In this document: piece after piece, positions 27,309 to 36,536 of the stretch
How positions within the stretch are numbered: position 1 is the stretch's first letter
How the letters are laid out: each line of letters opens with the position of its first letter
Assembly: GCF_030466405.1 (NCBI RefSeq)
Contig: NZ_JAGGJF010000001.1
Span: 836,435 to 900,434 of the forward strand
Source: Pseudidiomarina terrestris
GTDB lineage: Bacteria; Pseudomonadota; Gammaproteobacteria; Enterobacterales; Alteromonadaceae
Reading direction: 5' to 3'
DNA: 64,000 bases
Notes under the pieces: model-generated
The model's database searches: none
Seen by the model: only the letters and a program-made list of their open reading frames with translations
What the model was told of the DNA's origin: nothing
Translations under genes and position numbers: made by a program

Positions 27309-28307
27309 TTATGCAGGCAGCTGCTGGGCTATGCCCTGCGGGATAAACTTCATCAGTGCGCCTCGCAATGGATGCCAAAACACCGACATCAGCAATAACC
27401 CGCTACCAATCACTAATCCGATAACAGCGGTGCTGATATCAACTAGCCCGACGCTATCGAGTAATGCACTGAAGACGTAAATCACATAGGACAAAGCTGA
27501 TACCATAAGTGCGCGGCGGTCGATAATGAGGGATACCAGAGCCAGAACAACATATAGCACAATCGTTAGACCGGCCTGAGTTAGGCCCACACTAAAGTCC
27601 CCTTGGGCAAGGGTGACAAAAATTGGGTGTACAATAAGTGGCGCTGCCAATAAATGCAGCCAGAACGCGACATCTGAGCGACGGGTCTGGCGTTTACGAT
27701 CACTGCGATCCCAGCTTAAAGCCAATGAGAACACCGCCAGTCCGGACACTAAAGTGATGATTTTAGTGGCAACCTCGGAGAAGTCGAATGCCCACATGCC
27801 AAGCATAATTACGCTTCCAATACCGGCCGCGGCTAACGCCGTCAATGTGATGGGGACTCGAAACCGGAACCAATGAAGGGTCGCGACAACAGCCGTTAGC
27901 AGGCAAGCGACTATCGGAACTATAGCCACATCGCCCCAGGTTTCTAGTCCGGTCACTAAAACTCCGGCGAAGACGCCCGTCAGACAACTGAGAAGTAGAA
28001 CGATGGAAGGCAGCGCCATGTGTCGATTGCGAGTGAAATATTCAGCAAGTAACCAACTGGCCACAGCGACCAATGCGCCGCCGAACCATGGAGCAACAAT
28101 GTTGCCGAGAGTCCATAGCGCAGCTAACGCTAAAACTGCAGCGATAACCACGAAAATGTCGTTGAAGCCGTTGACCAGACGAAAGTGTTCTTCGTCCTGA
28201 AACTGAGTGCTGCGCTGTTTTTGCATATAATTTCGAAATGCGGTTACATCTTGTTCTTGCAACACACCGTCGTTGACGGCTGAGTTTAAGTCTTCATCAC
28301 TGTACAT
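27309..28307 (-). CDS. DUF2157-like polytopic membrane protein (second copy of the architecture)
   Basis: A 332-residue protein with a soluble N-terminal helical segment of about 45 residues (DEDLNSAVNDGVLQEQDVTAFRNYM), ten or so hydrophobic spans and a C-terminal tail FWHPLRGALMKFIPQGIAQQLP. The layout and ends match the 4504-5532 protein, although direct identity is low. Function unknown. It converges on the GGDEF-EAL gene, whose stop codon is the base before its own. Confidence 0.68.
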   Translation of the reverse strand: MYSDEDLNSAVNDGVLQEQDVTAFRNYMQKQRSTQFQDEEHFRLVNGFNDIFVVIAAVLALAALWTLGNIVAPWFGGALVAVASWLLAEYFTRNRHMALPSIVLLLSCLTGVFAGVLVTGLETWGDVAIVPIVACLLTAVVATLHWFRFRVPITLTALAAAGIGSVIMLGMWAFDFSEVATKIITLVSGLAVFSLALSWDRSDRKRQTRRSDVAFWLHLLAAPLIVHPIFVTLAQGDFSVGLTQAGLTIVLYVVLALVSLIIDRRALMVSALSYVIYVFSALLDSVGLVDISTAVIGLVIGSGLLLMSVFWHPLRGALMKFIPQGIAQQLPA

Positions 28308-28410
28308 GAGGATATCCTCAAATTGGGGTCTGTTGCTAAACGTTGACCGAGGTAAAGTTTGGCAAATTTAGTTGATATGTGCACTTTTTAAGCGTTACAA
28401 ACTGTTTCGT

Positions 28411-29925
28411 CTACATCCACCTGTGTGAATTTTTGGCGATTTCGTCGACCCACTGCTGTTGCAGAGACTGCGCGTTTTCACTTGGCAGATAACGAAGTGT
28501 TTCGCTACCCGCCGCAGTGTGCAAAATCAAATGCGAAAAACCTAGTAAACGTAACCAGGGCCCTTGCTGGACATCAATCTGTTGTACTTTACGGCGTGGG
28601 TACCAGTTTTCATTACGACTGAAGATCCCGCGTCTGACCACAAACCATTGTTCAGCTGGCGTGGTGGTGCGACTAACGAAGCTATAACCGTAATTGCGCC
28701 AGCTTAGTACTACCATTGTCTGCATTAAAATCCATCCGGCCAAGGTAGCAGCGATGCCCGGCCAGCCGCTTTCGGCTGCGAAGAACAACAGGGTGGCAAT
28801 AACAGGAGCGAGCAAGGCGAGCCACAGGCTCGAGCCGAGTAGCGCCAGCGGCGAAAGTCGTTGCCAGTTGACCTCGGCGGCGGGCGGCAGTCGCAGTTGC
28901 TCGCGAAACTCAGCAAAAAACGCTGCATCCACCACGGGTAAGGTAAATTGCTGAGCGGCTGGGTTGCCGCCCTGTGCCGCGCGGGGTTGTAACTGACTTA
29001 CCGTGACGACACTGCGCTGCAGCAGGCGGGCACGTAAATTACGGCGAACATACACGGCCTGCAGCTTCGGGTAGCGAAAGCTCAAGGTGCGAATCGATAA
29101 TGCGCCGGATTTCGCCTGGAAACGCTCACCTTCGATGGTTAGGGTTAAATCGTGGTAGGTCAGCAGACTGACGGCAATAGCAGCCAGAAAAAGCACCGCC
29201 AGACTGCCTACGGCAATCCCTGCGCCAATGATCCATGCCGACTCTGAGTTGAACCAGGCAAGATGTTGTTGCACCCAGGGCACCACATAGTCTTCCAGTA
29301 AATCGAGCTGGCTGATGGGGTAAATCAGTACGGCGAGCAACACAAATAATTTGTTATCGATGATACCGGCGCGGATGATCTCTGCCACTGGGAAATGTTT
29401 GGTGATTCGGGCTGCATCTTCTTTGGTGTCTGCAGCTGCACTCTCTTGTCGTTGGCCGGAGGGGCTGACGCTCTCCGCCAGCATGCGTTGGCGTAAGTCT
29501 TGCGCCAGCTCCATTTTGAGCCCCGGGATTTGCACTTCCTTACCTGCCGAACCCGCGCTGTCGACACTTAACACCGTCAGCTTAAAGGGTCTGAAGTACC
29601 AGACCTGATGAATCTCGGCTTGTTGTATGCGCTCGTAGTTGAGGGTGAGGTGTTTACGGTTAAAAATCCCTGTTCGCAAATGCACCGCATCATCGGCGAT
29701 GGCATACAGGAAGAAGCGCTGAGTAAGAACCGCGCTAATGATGACATACAGTAAGTAAGCGCCAGCTAAGCCAAACAGAACCCACACCGAATCCTTACCA
29801 ATGACGAAAATTGCAGCAAAAGCCGGAATTAAATTCGAAATATTGGTCACCAGCTGCTTCAATTGTTTAAAGAGGAAGAACGCAATGGTGATCAGCGGGG
29901 TGCGTTGCCAGGTTAACTCACTCAT
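28411..29925 (-). CDS. YdbT-type bacterial PH-domain membrane protein
   Basis: A 504-residue membrane protein with repeated bPH_2 (DUF304) modules. Each module begins with membrane spans followed by a beta segment such as GIFNRKHLTLNYERIQQAEI, GALSIRTLSFRYPKLQAVYVRR and GIFSRNENWYPRRKVQQIDV. The last contains the WLRLLGFSHLILHTAAGSE pattern. The start is set at 29925, where the ATG overlaps the stop codon of the smaller PH-domain gene by 8 bases, implying translational coupling. The pair corresponds to YdbS/YdbT. The function is not established; a membrane stress role has been suggested for relatives. Confidence 0.88.
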   Translation of the reverse strand: MSELTWQRTPLITIAFFLFKQLKQLVTNISNLIPAFAAIFVIGKDSVWVLFGLAGAYLLYVIISAVLTQRFFLYAIADDAVHLRTGIFNRKHLTLNYERIQQAEIHQVWYFRPFKLTVLSVDSAGSAGKEVQIPGLKMELAQDLRQRMLAESVSPSGQRQESAAADTKEDAARITKHFPVAEIIRAGIIDNKLFVLLAVLIYPISQLDLLEDYVVPWVQQHLAWFNSESAWIIGAGIAVGSLAVLFLAAIAVSLLTYHDLTLTIEGERFQAKSGALSIRTLSFRYPKLQAVYVRRNLRARLLQRSVVTVSQLQPRAAQGGNPAAQQFTLPVVDAAFFAEFREQLRLPPAAEVNWQRLSPLALLGSSLWLALLAPVIATLLFFAAESGWPGIAATLAGWILMQTMVVLSWRNYGYSFVSRTTTPAEQWFVVRRGIFSRNENWYPRRKVQQIDVQQGPWLRLLGFSHLILHTAAGSETLRYLPSENAQSLQQQWVDEIAKNSHRWM

Positions 29926-30415
29926 GATTGCTTTCGCCTTCATCTGGCTCGTTAGCGATAGTGGTCAGCAGTTCGGTTTTGAGTTGCATGGCGGTATCCG
30001 GCAGGAGGCCTGGAATAGTTAAATCAGCACCGCCACTGCCGGCAGTGTACATAGCCAGACGCGCAATGCCGAATAGCCGCTCGAGGAACGACTGCTTGTA
30101 CTCAACGTGCTGAATACGGTTCAGGGGTACGGCGCGAATTCGACGAAACAGCGCCCCCTGTTTCAGGTGCACACCTTCGTTGGTGCGCGCATAAGCGGTA
30201 AATAGAAAACGACGCGAGGCGAAGAACAGGCTAAAAAACAGGGTTAGCAAGGTCCATGCCAGGCCTGCGATCCAGAGGGGCACCACGTTTTTAGGGTAAA
30301 CCCCGGTAAAGTAACTTGTGATCAGAATAGCTGCGATGATCAGCATGGAGATAAGCGAACGTACCTGTAAGTACGAACGATAAGAAGGTTCTGGAGCGAG
30401 CCACGCAATCGACAT
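29918..30415 (-). CDS. YdbS-type bacterial PH-domain membrane protein
   Basis: A 165-residue partner of the gene above. Two membrane helices (about residues 17-38 and 45-68) precede one bPH_2 domain with HLKQGALFRRIRAVPLNRIQHVEYKQSFLERLFGIARL, in the family order. The start is set at 30415 because AAAGGTG lies 7 bases upstream; the frame is open further but without a ribosome site, and the extension would collide with the divergent DJ-1 gene. The gene is first of a two-gene operon. Confidence 0.88.
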   Translation of the reverse strand: MSIAWLAPEPSYRSYLQVRSLISMLIIAAILITSYFTGVYPKNVVPLWIAGLAWTLLTLFFSLFFASRRFLFTAYARTNEGVHLKQGALFRRIRAVPLNRIQHVEYKQSFLERLFGIARLAMYTAGSGGADLTIPGLLPDTAMQLKTELLTTIANEPDEGESNHE

Positions 30416-30495
30416 CTGATGACACCTTTGGTTGAATTGGTGATGAATGATCCCCATTAAACTAGATACATTCGAAAAAAGACAGGAGTAAGCCC

Positions 30496-31179
30496 ATGAA
30501 AATTTTAATGGTTTTGACCTCACATGATGAACTTGGTGAAAGTGGTCAGAAAACCGGCTTCTGGGCAGAGGAGTTTGCTGCGCCCTACTACTTCTTCAAA
30601 GATAGTGGTGCCGAGGTAGCAATTGCCACACCAAATGGTGGTCAGCCTCCGATCGATCCCAATAGCGAACAGGCTGACGCGCAAACGCCGGCAACGATTC
30701 GGTTGTTTGATGACCGCGATGCAAAGGATCAGCTGGCAACCTCACTGAAGCTTTCTGAAGTCAAAGCAGAGGATTACGACGCTGTTTTTTATCCGGGCGG
30801 TCATGGACCGATGTTTGACCTGGTCAATGACGAATTATCATTACAGCTGATTGAGCGATTCTGGCGTCAGGGTAAGCCGGTGGCTGCCGTGTGCCACGCA
30901 CCAGCAGTGCTGGTCAATGCGAAAGATCAGCATGGCGAGAGCCTGGTTAAAGGCCGTAAAGTGAGCGGTTTTACCAATAGCGAAGAAGCCGCGGTGGGCT
31001 TAACTGAAGTGGTGCCTTTCTTACTTGAAGACAAGCTGATTGAGTTAGGCGCAGACTTTCAAAAAGCCGGTGACTGGGAACCCTTTGTGGTGACCGATGG
31101 GCAACTGATCACCGGTCAGAATCCCGCTTCGTCCGAAGCCGTTGCGCGCGCACTGGTGAAAAGAATTAACGCCAGTTAA
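30496..31179 (+). CDS. DJ-1/PfpI superfamily protein (type 1 glutamine amidotransferase-like, Hsp31-type)
   Basis: A 227-residue cytoplasmic protein. GFWAEEFAAPYYFFKDSGAEVAIATPNGG at the start and the nucleophile elbow AVCHAPAVL near residue 133 are typical of the class that includes HchA-like glyoxalase III and deglycase proteins. The conserved Glu is in GFWAEE. YPGGHGPMFDL gives the oxyanion segment. The likely job is detoxifying glyoxal or methylglyoxal, inferred from family only. GGAG precedes the ATG. A strong shared terminator follows. Confidence 0.9.
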   Translation: MKILMVLTSHDELGESGQKTGFWAEEFAAPYYFFKDSGAEVAIATPNGGQPPIDPNSEQADAQTPATIRLFDDRDAKDQLATSLKLSEVKAEDYDAVFYPGGHGPMFDLVNDELSLQLIERFWRQGKPVAAVCHAPAVLVNAKDQHGESLVKGRKVSGFTNSEEAAVGLTEVVPFLLEDKLIELGADFQKAGDWEPFVVTDGQLITGQNPASSEAVARALVKRINAS

Positions 31180-31220
31180 GCGCTGGATAACGTCTGACCC
31201 TAACCGGTCAACCTCGATCA

Positions 31221-31250
31221 AAAACGCCGGCAATTGCCGGCGTTTTCTTT
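31221..31250. terminator. Bidirectional rho-independent terminator
   Basis: The perfect 11-bp stem AAAACGCCGGC / GCCGGCGTTTT with an AATT loop has A-runs on one side and T-runs on the other. It can serve both the DJ-1 gene (plus) and the convergent DUF4168 gene (minus). Confidence 0.92.
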
Positions 31251-31288
31251 GTAACACGTGCTGCAAGTGTTGAAGTATTCACAACGTG

Positions 31289-31666
31289 TTACTGCGTCAT
31301 TTCCTGTAAACGCTTCTGCAACTGCGGATCTTGCTGTACTTGCTGAATCACCGCATTGTACTCATCTGGGCTGAGGCCCGCAGCGTTCACTGCCGCAATC
31401 ATCTCTTCCTGAGCTTTTTGCTGAATCGCTTGCGCTTCTTCTGCATTCTCAGCGTTCTGGAATTGCTGCGAGTACTTCTGGCTGACTTGTTGAACGTCGC
31501 TCATAGCCGCCAAAAATTTCTCCAACAGCGCATCGGTCATTTCGATTTGTGCTTGTTGCTGCATGGCTGGACCTTGTTGTGCGCTTTGCTGTTGCATTGG
31601 CGCTGCGGTCACTGCCGTGGTGGCAAAGATTGCACTGGCAATTAACGTGGGTAGTAATGTTTTCAT
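31289..31666 (-). CDS. DUF4168-family secreted protein
   Basis: A 125-residue exported protein. A signal peptide of about 22 residues (LIASAIFATTAVTA) is followed by a Gln-rich linker and one DUF4168 helical region: DALLEKFLAAMSDVQQVSQKYSQQF, then GLSPDEYNAVIQQVQQDPQLQKRLQ. It is highly enriched in glutamine. The family occurs in periplasmic proteins without a known role. AAGGAG lies 5 bases before the start on the minus strand. Monocistronic. Confidence 0.88.
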   Translation of the reverse strand: MKTLLPTLIASAIFATTAVTAAPMQQQSAQQGPAMQQQAQIEMTDALLEKFLAAMSDVQQVSQKYSQQFQNAENAEEAQAIQQKAQEEMIAAVNAAGLSPDEYNAVIQQVQQDPQLQKRLQEMTQ

Positions 31667-31841
31667 AATCAGCTCCTTGTTGATTCGGATGAACTTATAT
31701 TTTTTGCTCAGTAGTAAGGGAGCAAGAGCTATGCCAACTTTGATTGATTTATAAGGCTATGAAAATTAGTGTTTTTATCGTCCATTAGAGATCCGGCACA
31801 TGAAACTGTATACTTATGTCACGTTTACTTGAGGTAACACT

Positions 31842-33161
31842 GTGACAAAAAGATACATATTACAGCGTGTTGCCAGTCCCAGCTGGCAGCGTGCCTTTCT
31901 GTTTTATTTGGTCTTGCCCCTGCTGGCATTGTCGGGGGCTGCTATAGGTGTGGCTCTTGAACAGGCGCGCGAGTTTCAGGATGAGCGCCTGCGCGACGAT
32001 CTGGAGTTGGTCGGGCGCGCCATTCGATTGCCGTTGAGCGATGCTCTGTTAAGCGACGATATTGCACGGGTACAGGCACATCTTGACGCGGTGTTTGAAA
32101 TTGGTCGGGTGTATGGTGCTTCGGTTTACGATACTAACGGTGAGCTGGTCGCCGCCGCGGGCGTTACCGAACGGGATTTATCTGAGAGCCTGTTGGCCGA
32201 GCAGGTGGTGCTGACCGGTGAGCAGCGCGATAGTTACCGTGAGGTGGCCGGGCGTGATGTGTTCTCACAGTTTATCCCGGTCAATGATCGCGCCGGTCGG
32301 CTGATCGGTTTTATGCAGCTGAACCGCCGCGCCGAAGATTTCGAGCAAAGTTTTTCGCAACTGGAGCGCATCGCCTGGGTCTCCTGGAGTATTGTCGCGC
32401 TGGCGCTGGTATCGATTCTTGGGCTGGGGTACTACCGCACCCGGCGACAGCAGCAACTGGAAATCAGTACTCGCTTACGCGAGCACGAAAAAATGGCAGC
32501 GATAGGTCAGCTTTCGCGAGGCGTGGCGCACGAGCTCGGTGCACCATTAACGGTCATTGCTGGTCGCGCCAAACGCTTACAGGAGCGCCATACTGATGCT
32601 GAGAGTCAGCGTCAGCTGAGCGCCATTCGCGGACAGGTTGAGCGTTTGACCAAGCTGGTACAGCAGCTGCTCGATTTTAGCCGAACGCCCATCAGCCAGC
32701 CGCAGCCGGTGTCGCTTGCGGCACTGATACAGCAGGCGGCCAACGCCGTGCAGCATGAACAAACGGACCGCGCGCCAGACCTTATCCTGGACTTGCCCAG
32801 GCCAGAATTGCGGGTACGCGCCGACGGCTCACGTTTGGAACTGGCGCTGGTGAATTTATTGCGAAATGCGCTACAGGCGGCAGCTGCTCAAGTCCGCGTC
32901 GATGTGAAAACAACGGGCCCTGATCGTTGTGTGATTGTCGTCAGTGACGACGGTCCGGGCTTACCTCAGTCGAGCACAACTGAACAGCTGGTCGAGCCCT
33001 TTACTACCACTAAACCTATCGGTGAGGGCACTGGCCTGGGGCTGGCCATCGTTGCCCATATTATTGATGCCCATGCCGGGCGCTTTACCCTGCAAAACCG
33101 CCCTGAGGGTGGCTGCGAAGCACGGGTGCTGCTGCCCTGTGAAATCACCAAGGAGAGCTAA
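31842..33161 (+). CDS. Membrane sensor histidine kinase
   Basis: A 439-residue inner-membrane kinase. Two transmembrane helices (about 18-38 and 181-200) enclose a periplasmic sensor of about 140 residues with a PDC/Cache-like feel. HisKA follows, with phospho-acceptor His near residue 230 in GVAHELGAPLTV. HATPase_c has NLLRNALQAA (N box), DDGPGLP (G1) and GEGTGLGLAIV (G2). The start is GTG, with GAGG 7 bases before it. The stop overlaps the ATG of its partner regulator by one base (TAATG), so the two are translationally coupled. The signal is unknown. Confidence 0.93.
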   Translation: MTKRYILQRVASPSWQRAFLFYLVLPLLALSGAAIGVALEQAREFQDERLRDDLELVGRAIRLPLSDALLSDDIARVQAHLDAVFEIGRVYGASVYDTNGELVAAAGVTERDLSESLLAEQVVLTGEQRDSYREVAGRDVFSQFIPVNDRAGRLIGFMQLNRRAEDFEQSFSQLERIAWVSWSIVALALVSILGLGYYRTRRQQQLEISTRLREHEKMAAIGQLSRGVAHELGAPLTVIAGRAKRLQERHTDAESQRQLSAIRGQVERLTKLVQQLLDFSRTPISQPQPVSLAALIQQAANAVQHEQTDRAPDLILDLPRPELRVRADGSRLELALVNLLRNALQAAAAQVRVDVKTTGPDRCVIVVSDDGPGLPQSSTTEQLVEPFTTTKPIGEGTGLGLAIVAHIIDAHAGRFTLQNRPEGGCEARVLLPCEITKES

Positions 33162-34510
33162 TGGCTGTTATCACTATTGCCGTGGTTGAAGATGACCCGG
33201 GGCTCAGAGAATTATTGCAAGAAGAGCTCGAAAGCGCAGGCTATCGGGTCTCCGCGTTTGCCTCAGCGGAAGACTATCTGGCCACAGCTGAGCTTGAGCC
33301 GCAACTGGTGATCAGTGACATCCGCCTGCCTGGGTGCTCAGGAATGGAGTTGCTGGAACGGTTAAAAACGCGTCCGCATCCTCCAGCCTTTATTCTCATT
33401 ACCGCGTTTGGCACGGTCGCACAAGCAGTGGACGCACTGAAACAAGGTGCCGATGACTTTCTCACCAAGCCACTCGACCTTGAGCATTTGTTGGTAAGTG
33501 TTGCGCGCGTCCTTGACTACCACCAACTACAACGCGAGGTCGAACATTACCGCTCGTCGCAGGAGGCCACCTCGGGGCCTGGTGGACTGACGGGCGCGAG
33601 CACGGCCATGCAGCGGTTGTTTCAGAGCATTAAGCAAATCTCGCAGGCGGACGGTGCGGTGCTGATTCAGGGCGAGAGCGGCACTGGCAAAGAGCTGGTG
33701 GCGCGAGCGCTGCATCAGCAGAGTAAGCGCGCCGCGGGCCCCTTCCTCGCGGTTAACTGTGCAGGAATTCCGGCGGAGCTGATGGAGAGTGAATTCTTTG
33801 GTCACGCCGCTGGCGCCTTTACCGGGGCCAGAGGAGCCCGGCCGGGCTTGTTAAAAGAAGCTGATGGCGGCACTTTATTGCTGGATGAAATTGGTGAGAT
33901 GCCGATGGCACTGCAAGCCAAGTTGCTGCGGGTATTGCAGGAAGGTACCTTGCGTCCGGTGGGTAGTGATGCCGAAGTGGTCGTCAATGTACGTATCATT
34001 GCTGCCACCCATCAGGATCTCGAAGAGCGGGTCCGCCATCAGCAGTTTCGCGAGGATTTATTCTATCGGCTTGAGACTTTTCGTCTTGAGGTGCCGCCAC
34101 TAAGAGCCCGGGAGCAGGACGTGCTGCTCCTTGCACAGCAGTTTCTGGGTGAGCAACGTAGCCATAATGACAAGCCCATTCTTGGTTTCTCGGCCGAGGC
34201 GAAAGCGCTTCTGCAGCAGTATGATTTCCCGGGCAATGTTCGCGAGCTGAGAAACGCTGTCGAACGCGCCTACACCTTTTGCGAAGGGGAGTGGATCCTG
34301 CCCGAACATTTTCCTGCACGGTTGCGCGAGCGCGGACCAGCTGTTGCAGCTGCTCCGGCTGAGGGCGAAGCCTGGCCCAGCTTACAAGAGGTGCAGGAGC
34401 GTTATGTGCGTCAGGTTCTGGCGGAGACTGAAGGTAATAAACAGCGCGCGGCAAAAATCCTTGGCGTCACCCGCCGCACGCTGTACCGCTGGCTTACCAA
34501 CGATAGTTAA
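33161..34510 (+). CDS. NtrC-family sigma-54-dependent response regulator
   Basis: A 449-residue activator. The receiver domain has the acidic pocket VEDD (residues 9-12), phospho-Asp53 in ISDIRLPG and Lys in LTKPLD near residue 105. The AAA+ domain has Walker A GESGTGKE near residue 171, the sigma-54 contact loop GAFTGA near 218, and Walker B GTLLLDEIGEM. A Fis-type helix-turn-helix closes the protein (RAAKILGVTRRTLYRWL). It is the cognate regulator of the kinase. Its target promoters were not identified in this window. The 3' end overlaps the convergent pqqU gene by 17 bases. Confidence 0.95.
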   Translation: MAVITIAVVEDDPGLRELLQEELESAGYRVSAFASAEDYLATAELEPQLVISDIRLPGCSGMELLERLKTRPHPPAFILITAFGTVAQAVDALKQGADDFLTKPLDLEHLLVSVARVLDYHQLQREVEHYRSSQEATSGPGGLTGASTAMQRLFQSIKQISQADGAVLIQGESGTGKELVARALHQQSKRAAGPFLAVNCAGIPAELMESEFFGHAAGAFTGARGARPGLLKEADGGTLLLDEIGEMPMALQAKLLRVLQEGTLRPVGSDAEVVVNVRIIAATHQDLEERVRHQQFREDLFYRLETFRLEVPPLRAREQDVLLLAQQFLGEQRSHNDKPILGFSAEAKALLQQYDFPGNVRELRNAVERAYTFCEGEWILPEHFPARLRERGPAVAAAPAEGEAWPSLQEVQERYVRQVLAETEGNKQRAAKILGVTRRTLYRWLTNDS

Positions 34511-36521
34511 AGCGCAGACCCGCCTGTACTTCACGGCCAATACCGGGTTCGAACGCGCGACCGCTGCCCTGGTTCACCACCACTGAGCCGACGTAGTCAC
34601 GATCGGTCAGGTTATGCACTTTCAGCCAGGGTTGCAGTTTCAGGTCCTGCCACAGCCACTGGGTTTGAACTGCGACATGCCATAAGGTATGCGCGGGAGC
34701 GAACACGGTGTTGCTATCGTTAGCTGCCACTTCACCACGGTAGTCGCCTACCAGCTGCACCTGAGTATCAGCCCCGGGCTGCCAGCGCAGCTGCCAATAG
34801 GCCTGTTGCCTTGCTACGCCGGGCAAGCGGGCACCATTACTGTACTTAGCGTCAGTGTAGGTGGCACTGGCTCGGGTCGACCAGGTGCGACTCAGATCCG
34901 CGGCAAAGCTCAACTCGAGCCCTTCCCGCTGCGTCTGTTCCGCATTGGTGTAGGTGGTACGACCGTCATTGCTCTGGTCGACGACAATCTCGTTGGCCGT
35001 CGCAATATGGAACCAGGTGATTGCAGCTTCTAAGGCATCTGAGCGCCACTTACTGCCGACTTCCCATTGCTGGTTTGTCGATGGCCCAAGCTGGGTATTT
35101 AAGCCGGTACCATTATTCCGATAGGCGAGTTCGGTCAGGGTAGGTGTCTCAAAGCCATTGCCGCGGCTGACAAATACCGACCACTGCTCCGACACCGCAT
35201 AGTTTGCTCCGAGCATCCAGCTGAGCTGTTGCATGGAAGCCGAACCGCTGTCATCGGGGTTTTCGGGAATAATAAAATAATCGTCGACGGCAAAATCAAC
35301 TGCGTTGTAGCGCACACCACTCATCATTTGCCAGGCTGACAGCGGTTGCCATTGCAGCAGGGCATAGGCGGATTGCGTGCTGACCTCGCCATCATCATTA
35401 CGGCGAACTTCACCACGTTCACCAAAGTTGTTTACATAGCCGTAGCGACGGTCGTTTTGCTCAGCCAGCTGCACGCCGGTGCTCAGTTGCCACTGTGGCA
35501 GGGCCGGTAAACGCAGGTGGTAGTTCGCATCAACGCCAGTGAAGTCGCGACGCAGATCAATCACGGCACCGTCGCCATTCAGGTCGCTGCCGGGAAACGG
35601 CAGGTATTGCTCCACATCGCGCCAGCCGCGCCAGGCAGAAATGTCGGCGGCCTGTGATTGGGTCTCATGCTCAACCGTGACAGAGGCTTGCTGGTGATGA
35701 ATACGTTTGCGCGTATTAAAAGTGAACGCCCGGCCGACGGTTTGCGTCGGGTCCTCGCGCCAGGCAGCAGGCGTGAGCGAGCTTGGATCCTGTAAAAACG
35801 GCGCATTGTTGTTATCCAGGCGCACCACTACCCGTGTATTCTCGTCAAGGTCCTGGTACCAGCGGGCCGCCACCTGATGTCGTTCGGCACGGTTGTGCGG
35901 ACGCGGACCATCGGTGGTAAAGGTTGCGCCAGCCAAGCGTAAAGCCTTGTCTTCATTGACCCAGTCGTGCTGCACGAACGCGCGTTGGGCATCATTGCCG
36001 CCTGCCATGAGATCAACCTGGGTGGCAGTTGTGCGGGGCGAACGGCTGCGCCAATGGATGACACCTCCTGCAGCATTACCGTAAATTGCGGCCAGAGGAC
36101 CACGAATTACCTGCACGTTATCAGGCTCATCTAGCAGAATACTTGAGGTCTGGGCCTGACCATCAGGCATACTTAAGGGGACGCCGTCCAGCCGCAGCAA
36201 GACGCCGCGCACACCAAAAGCTGAGCGGGCTCCAAAGCCGCGCAGCGTGATGCGCGTATCTTGTGCATAATTGGCTCGCGAATCGCTCTGTACACCTGCG
36301 ATGCCGCCCAGCAGCTCAGCAGCGTCAATACGCATGCCGGGAAGCTGTTCTGAGGTTGCCAGGTTCGTCACTGCCGCTGGTGTGGTCTGCGCGCTCACCC
36401 GCTGGGTAGCGGTAATTTCAATACGCTCGACCTGTTCTTGTGCGTGAGTGGTTCCGCTAAGGCAAAAGCCCATACTGGCACTGGCTGCGAGAGCCAGTGC
36501 CAACTTCGATGGTTGAAACAT
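34494..36521 (-). CDS. pqqU: PqqU/YncD-like TonB-dependent receptor (probable PQQ importer)
   Basis: A 675-residue outer-membrane receptor. Its plug and barrel agree closely with the E. coli PqqU (YncD) sequence as I recall it. Shared segments include NYAQD..RGFG.RS..G.RG (about residues 83-105), MPDGQ.QTS, the RGP..A.YGNA.GGV loop, RGNGFETPTLTEL near residue 465, PSTNQQWEVGSK, and GSVVVN..GR..EP.. near the C-terminus. PqqU imports pyrroloquinoline quinone. The signal peptide ends about residue 27 (THAQ). The gene starts 15 bases after a PQQ-dependent dehydrogenase on the same strand, which supports the assignment. Confidence 0.85.
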   Translation of the reverse strand: MFQPSKLALALAASASMGFCLSGTTHAQEQVERIEITATQRVSAQTTPAAVTNLATSEQLPGMRIDAAELLGGIAGVQSDSRANYAQDTRITLRGFGARSAFGVRGVLLRLDGVPLSMPDGQAQTSSILLDEPDNVQVIRGPLAAIYGNAAGGVIHWRSRSPRTTATQVDLMAGGNDAQRAFVQHDWVNEDKALRLAGATFTTDGPRPHNRAERHQVAARWYQDLDENTRVVVRLDNNNAPFLQDPSSLTPAAWREDPTQTVGRAFTFNTRKRIHHQQASVTVEHETQSQAADISAWRGWRDVEQYLPFPGSDLNGDGAVIDLRRDFTGVDANYHLRLPALPQWQLSTGVQLAEQNDRRYGYVNNFGERGEVRRNDDGEVSTQSAYALLQWQPLSAWQMMSGVRYNAVDFAVDDYFIIPENPDDSGSASMQQLSWMLGANYAVSEQWSVFVSRGNGFETPTLTELAYRNNGTGLNTQLGPSTNQQWEVGSKWRSDALEAAITWFHIATANEIVVDQSNDGRTTYTNAEQTQREGLELSFAADLSRTWSTRASATYTDAKYSNGARLPGVARQQAYWQLRWQPGADTQVQLVGDYRGEVAANDSNTVFAPAHTLWHVAVQTQWLWQDLKLQPWLKVHNLTDRDYVGSVVVNQGSGRAFEPGIGREVQAGLRFNYRW

Positions 36522-36536
36522 AAGGGTTGTCCGAAT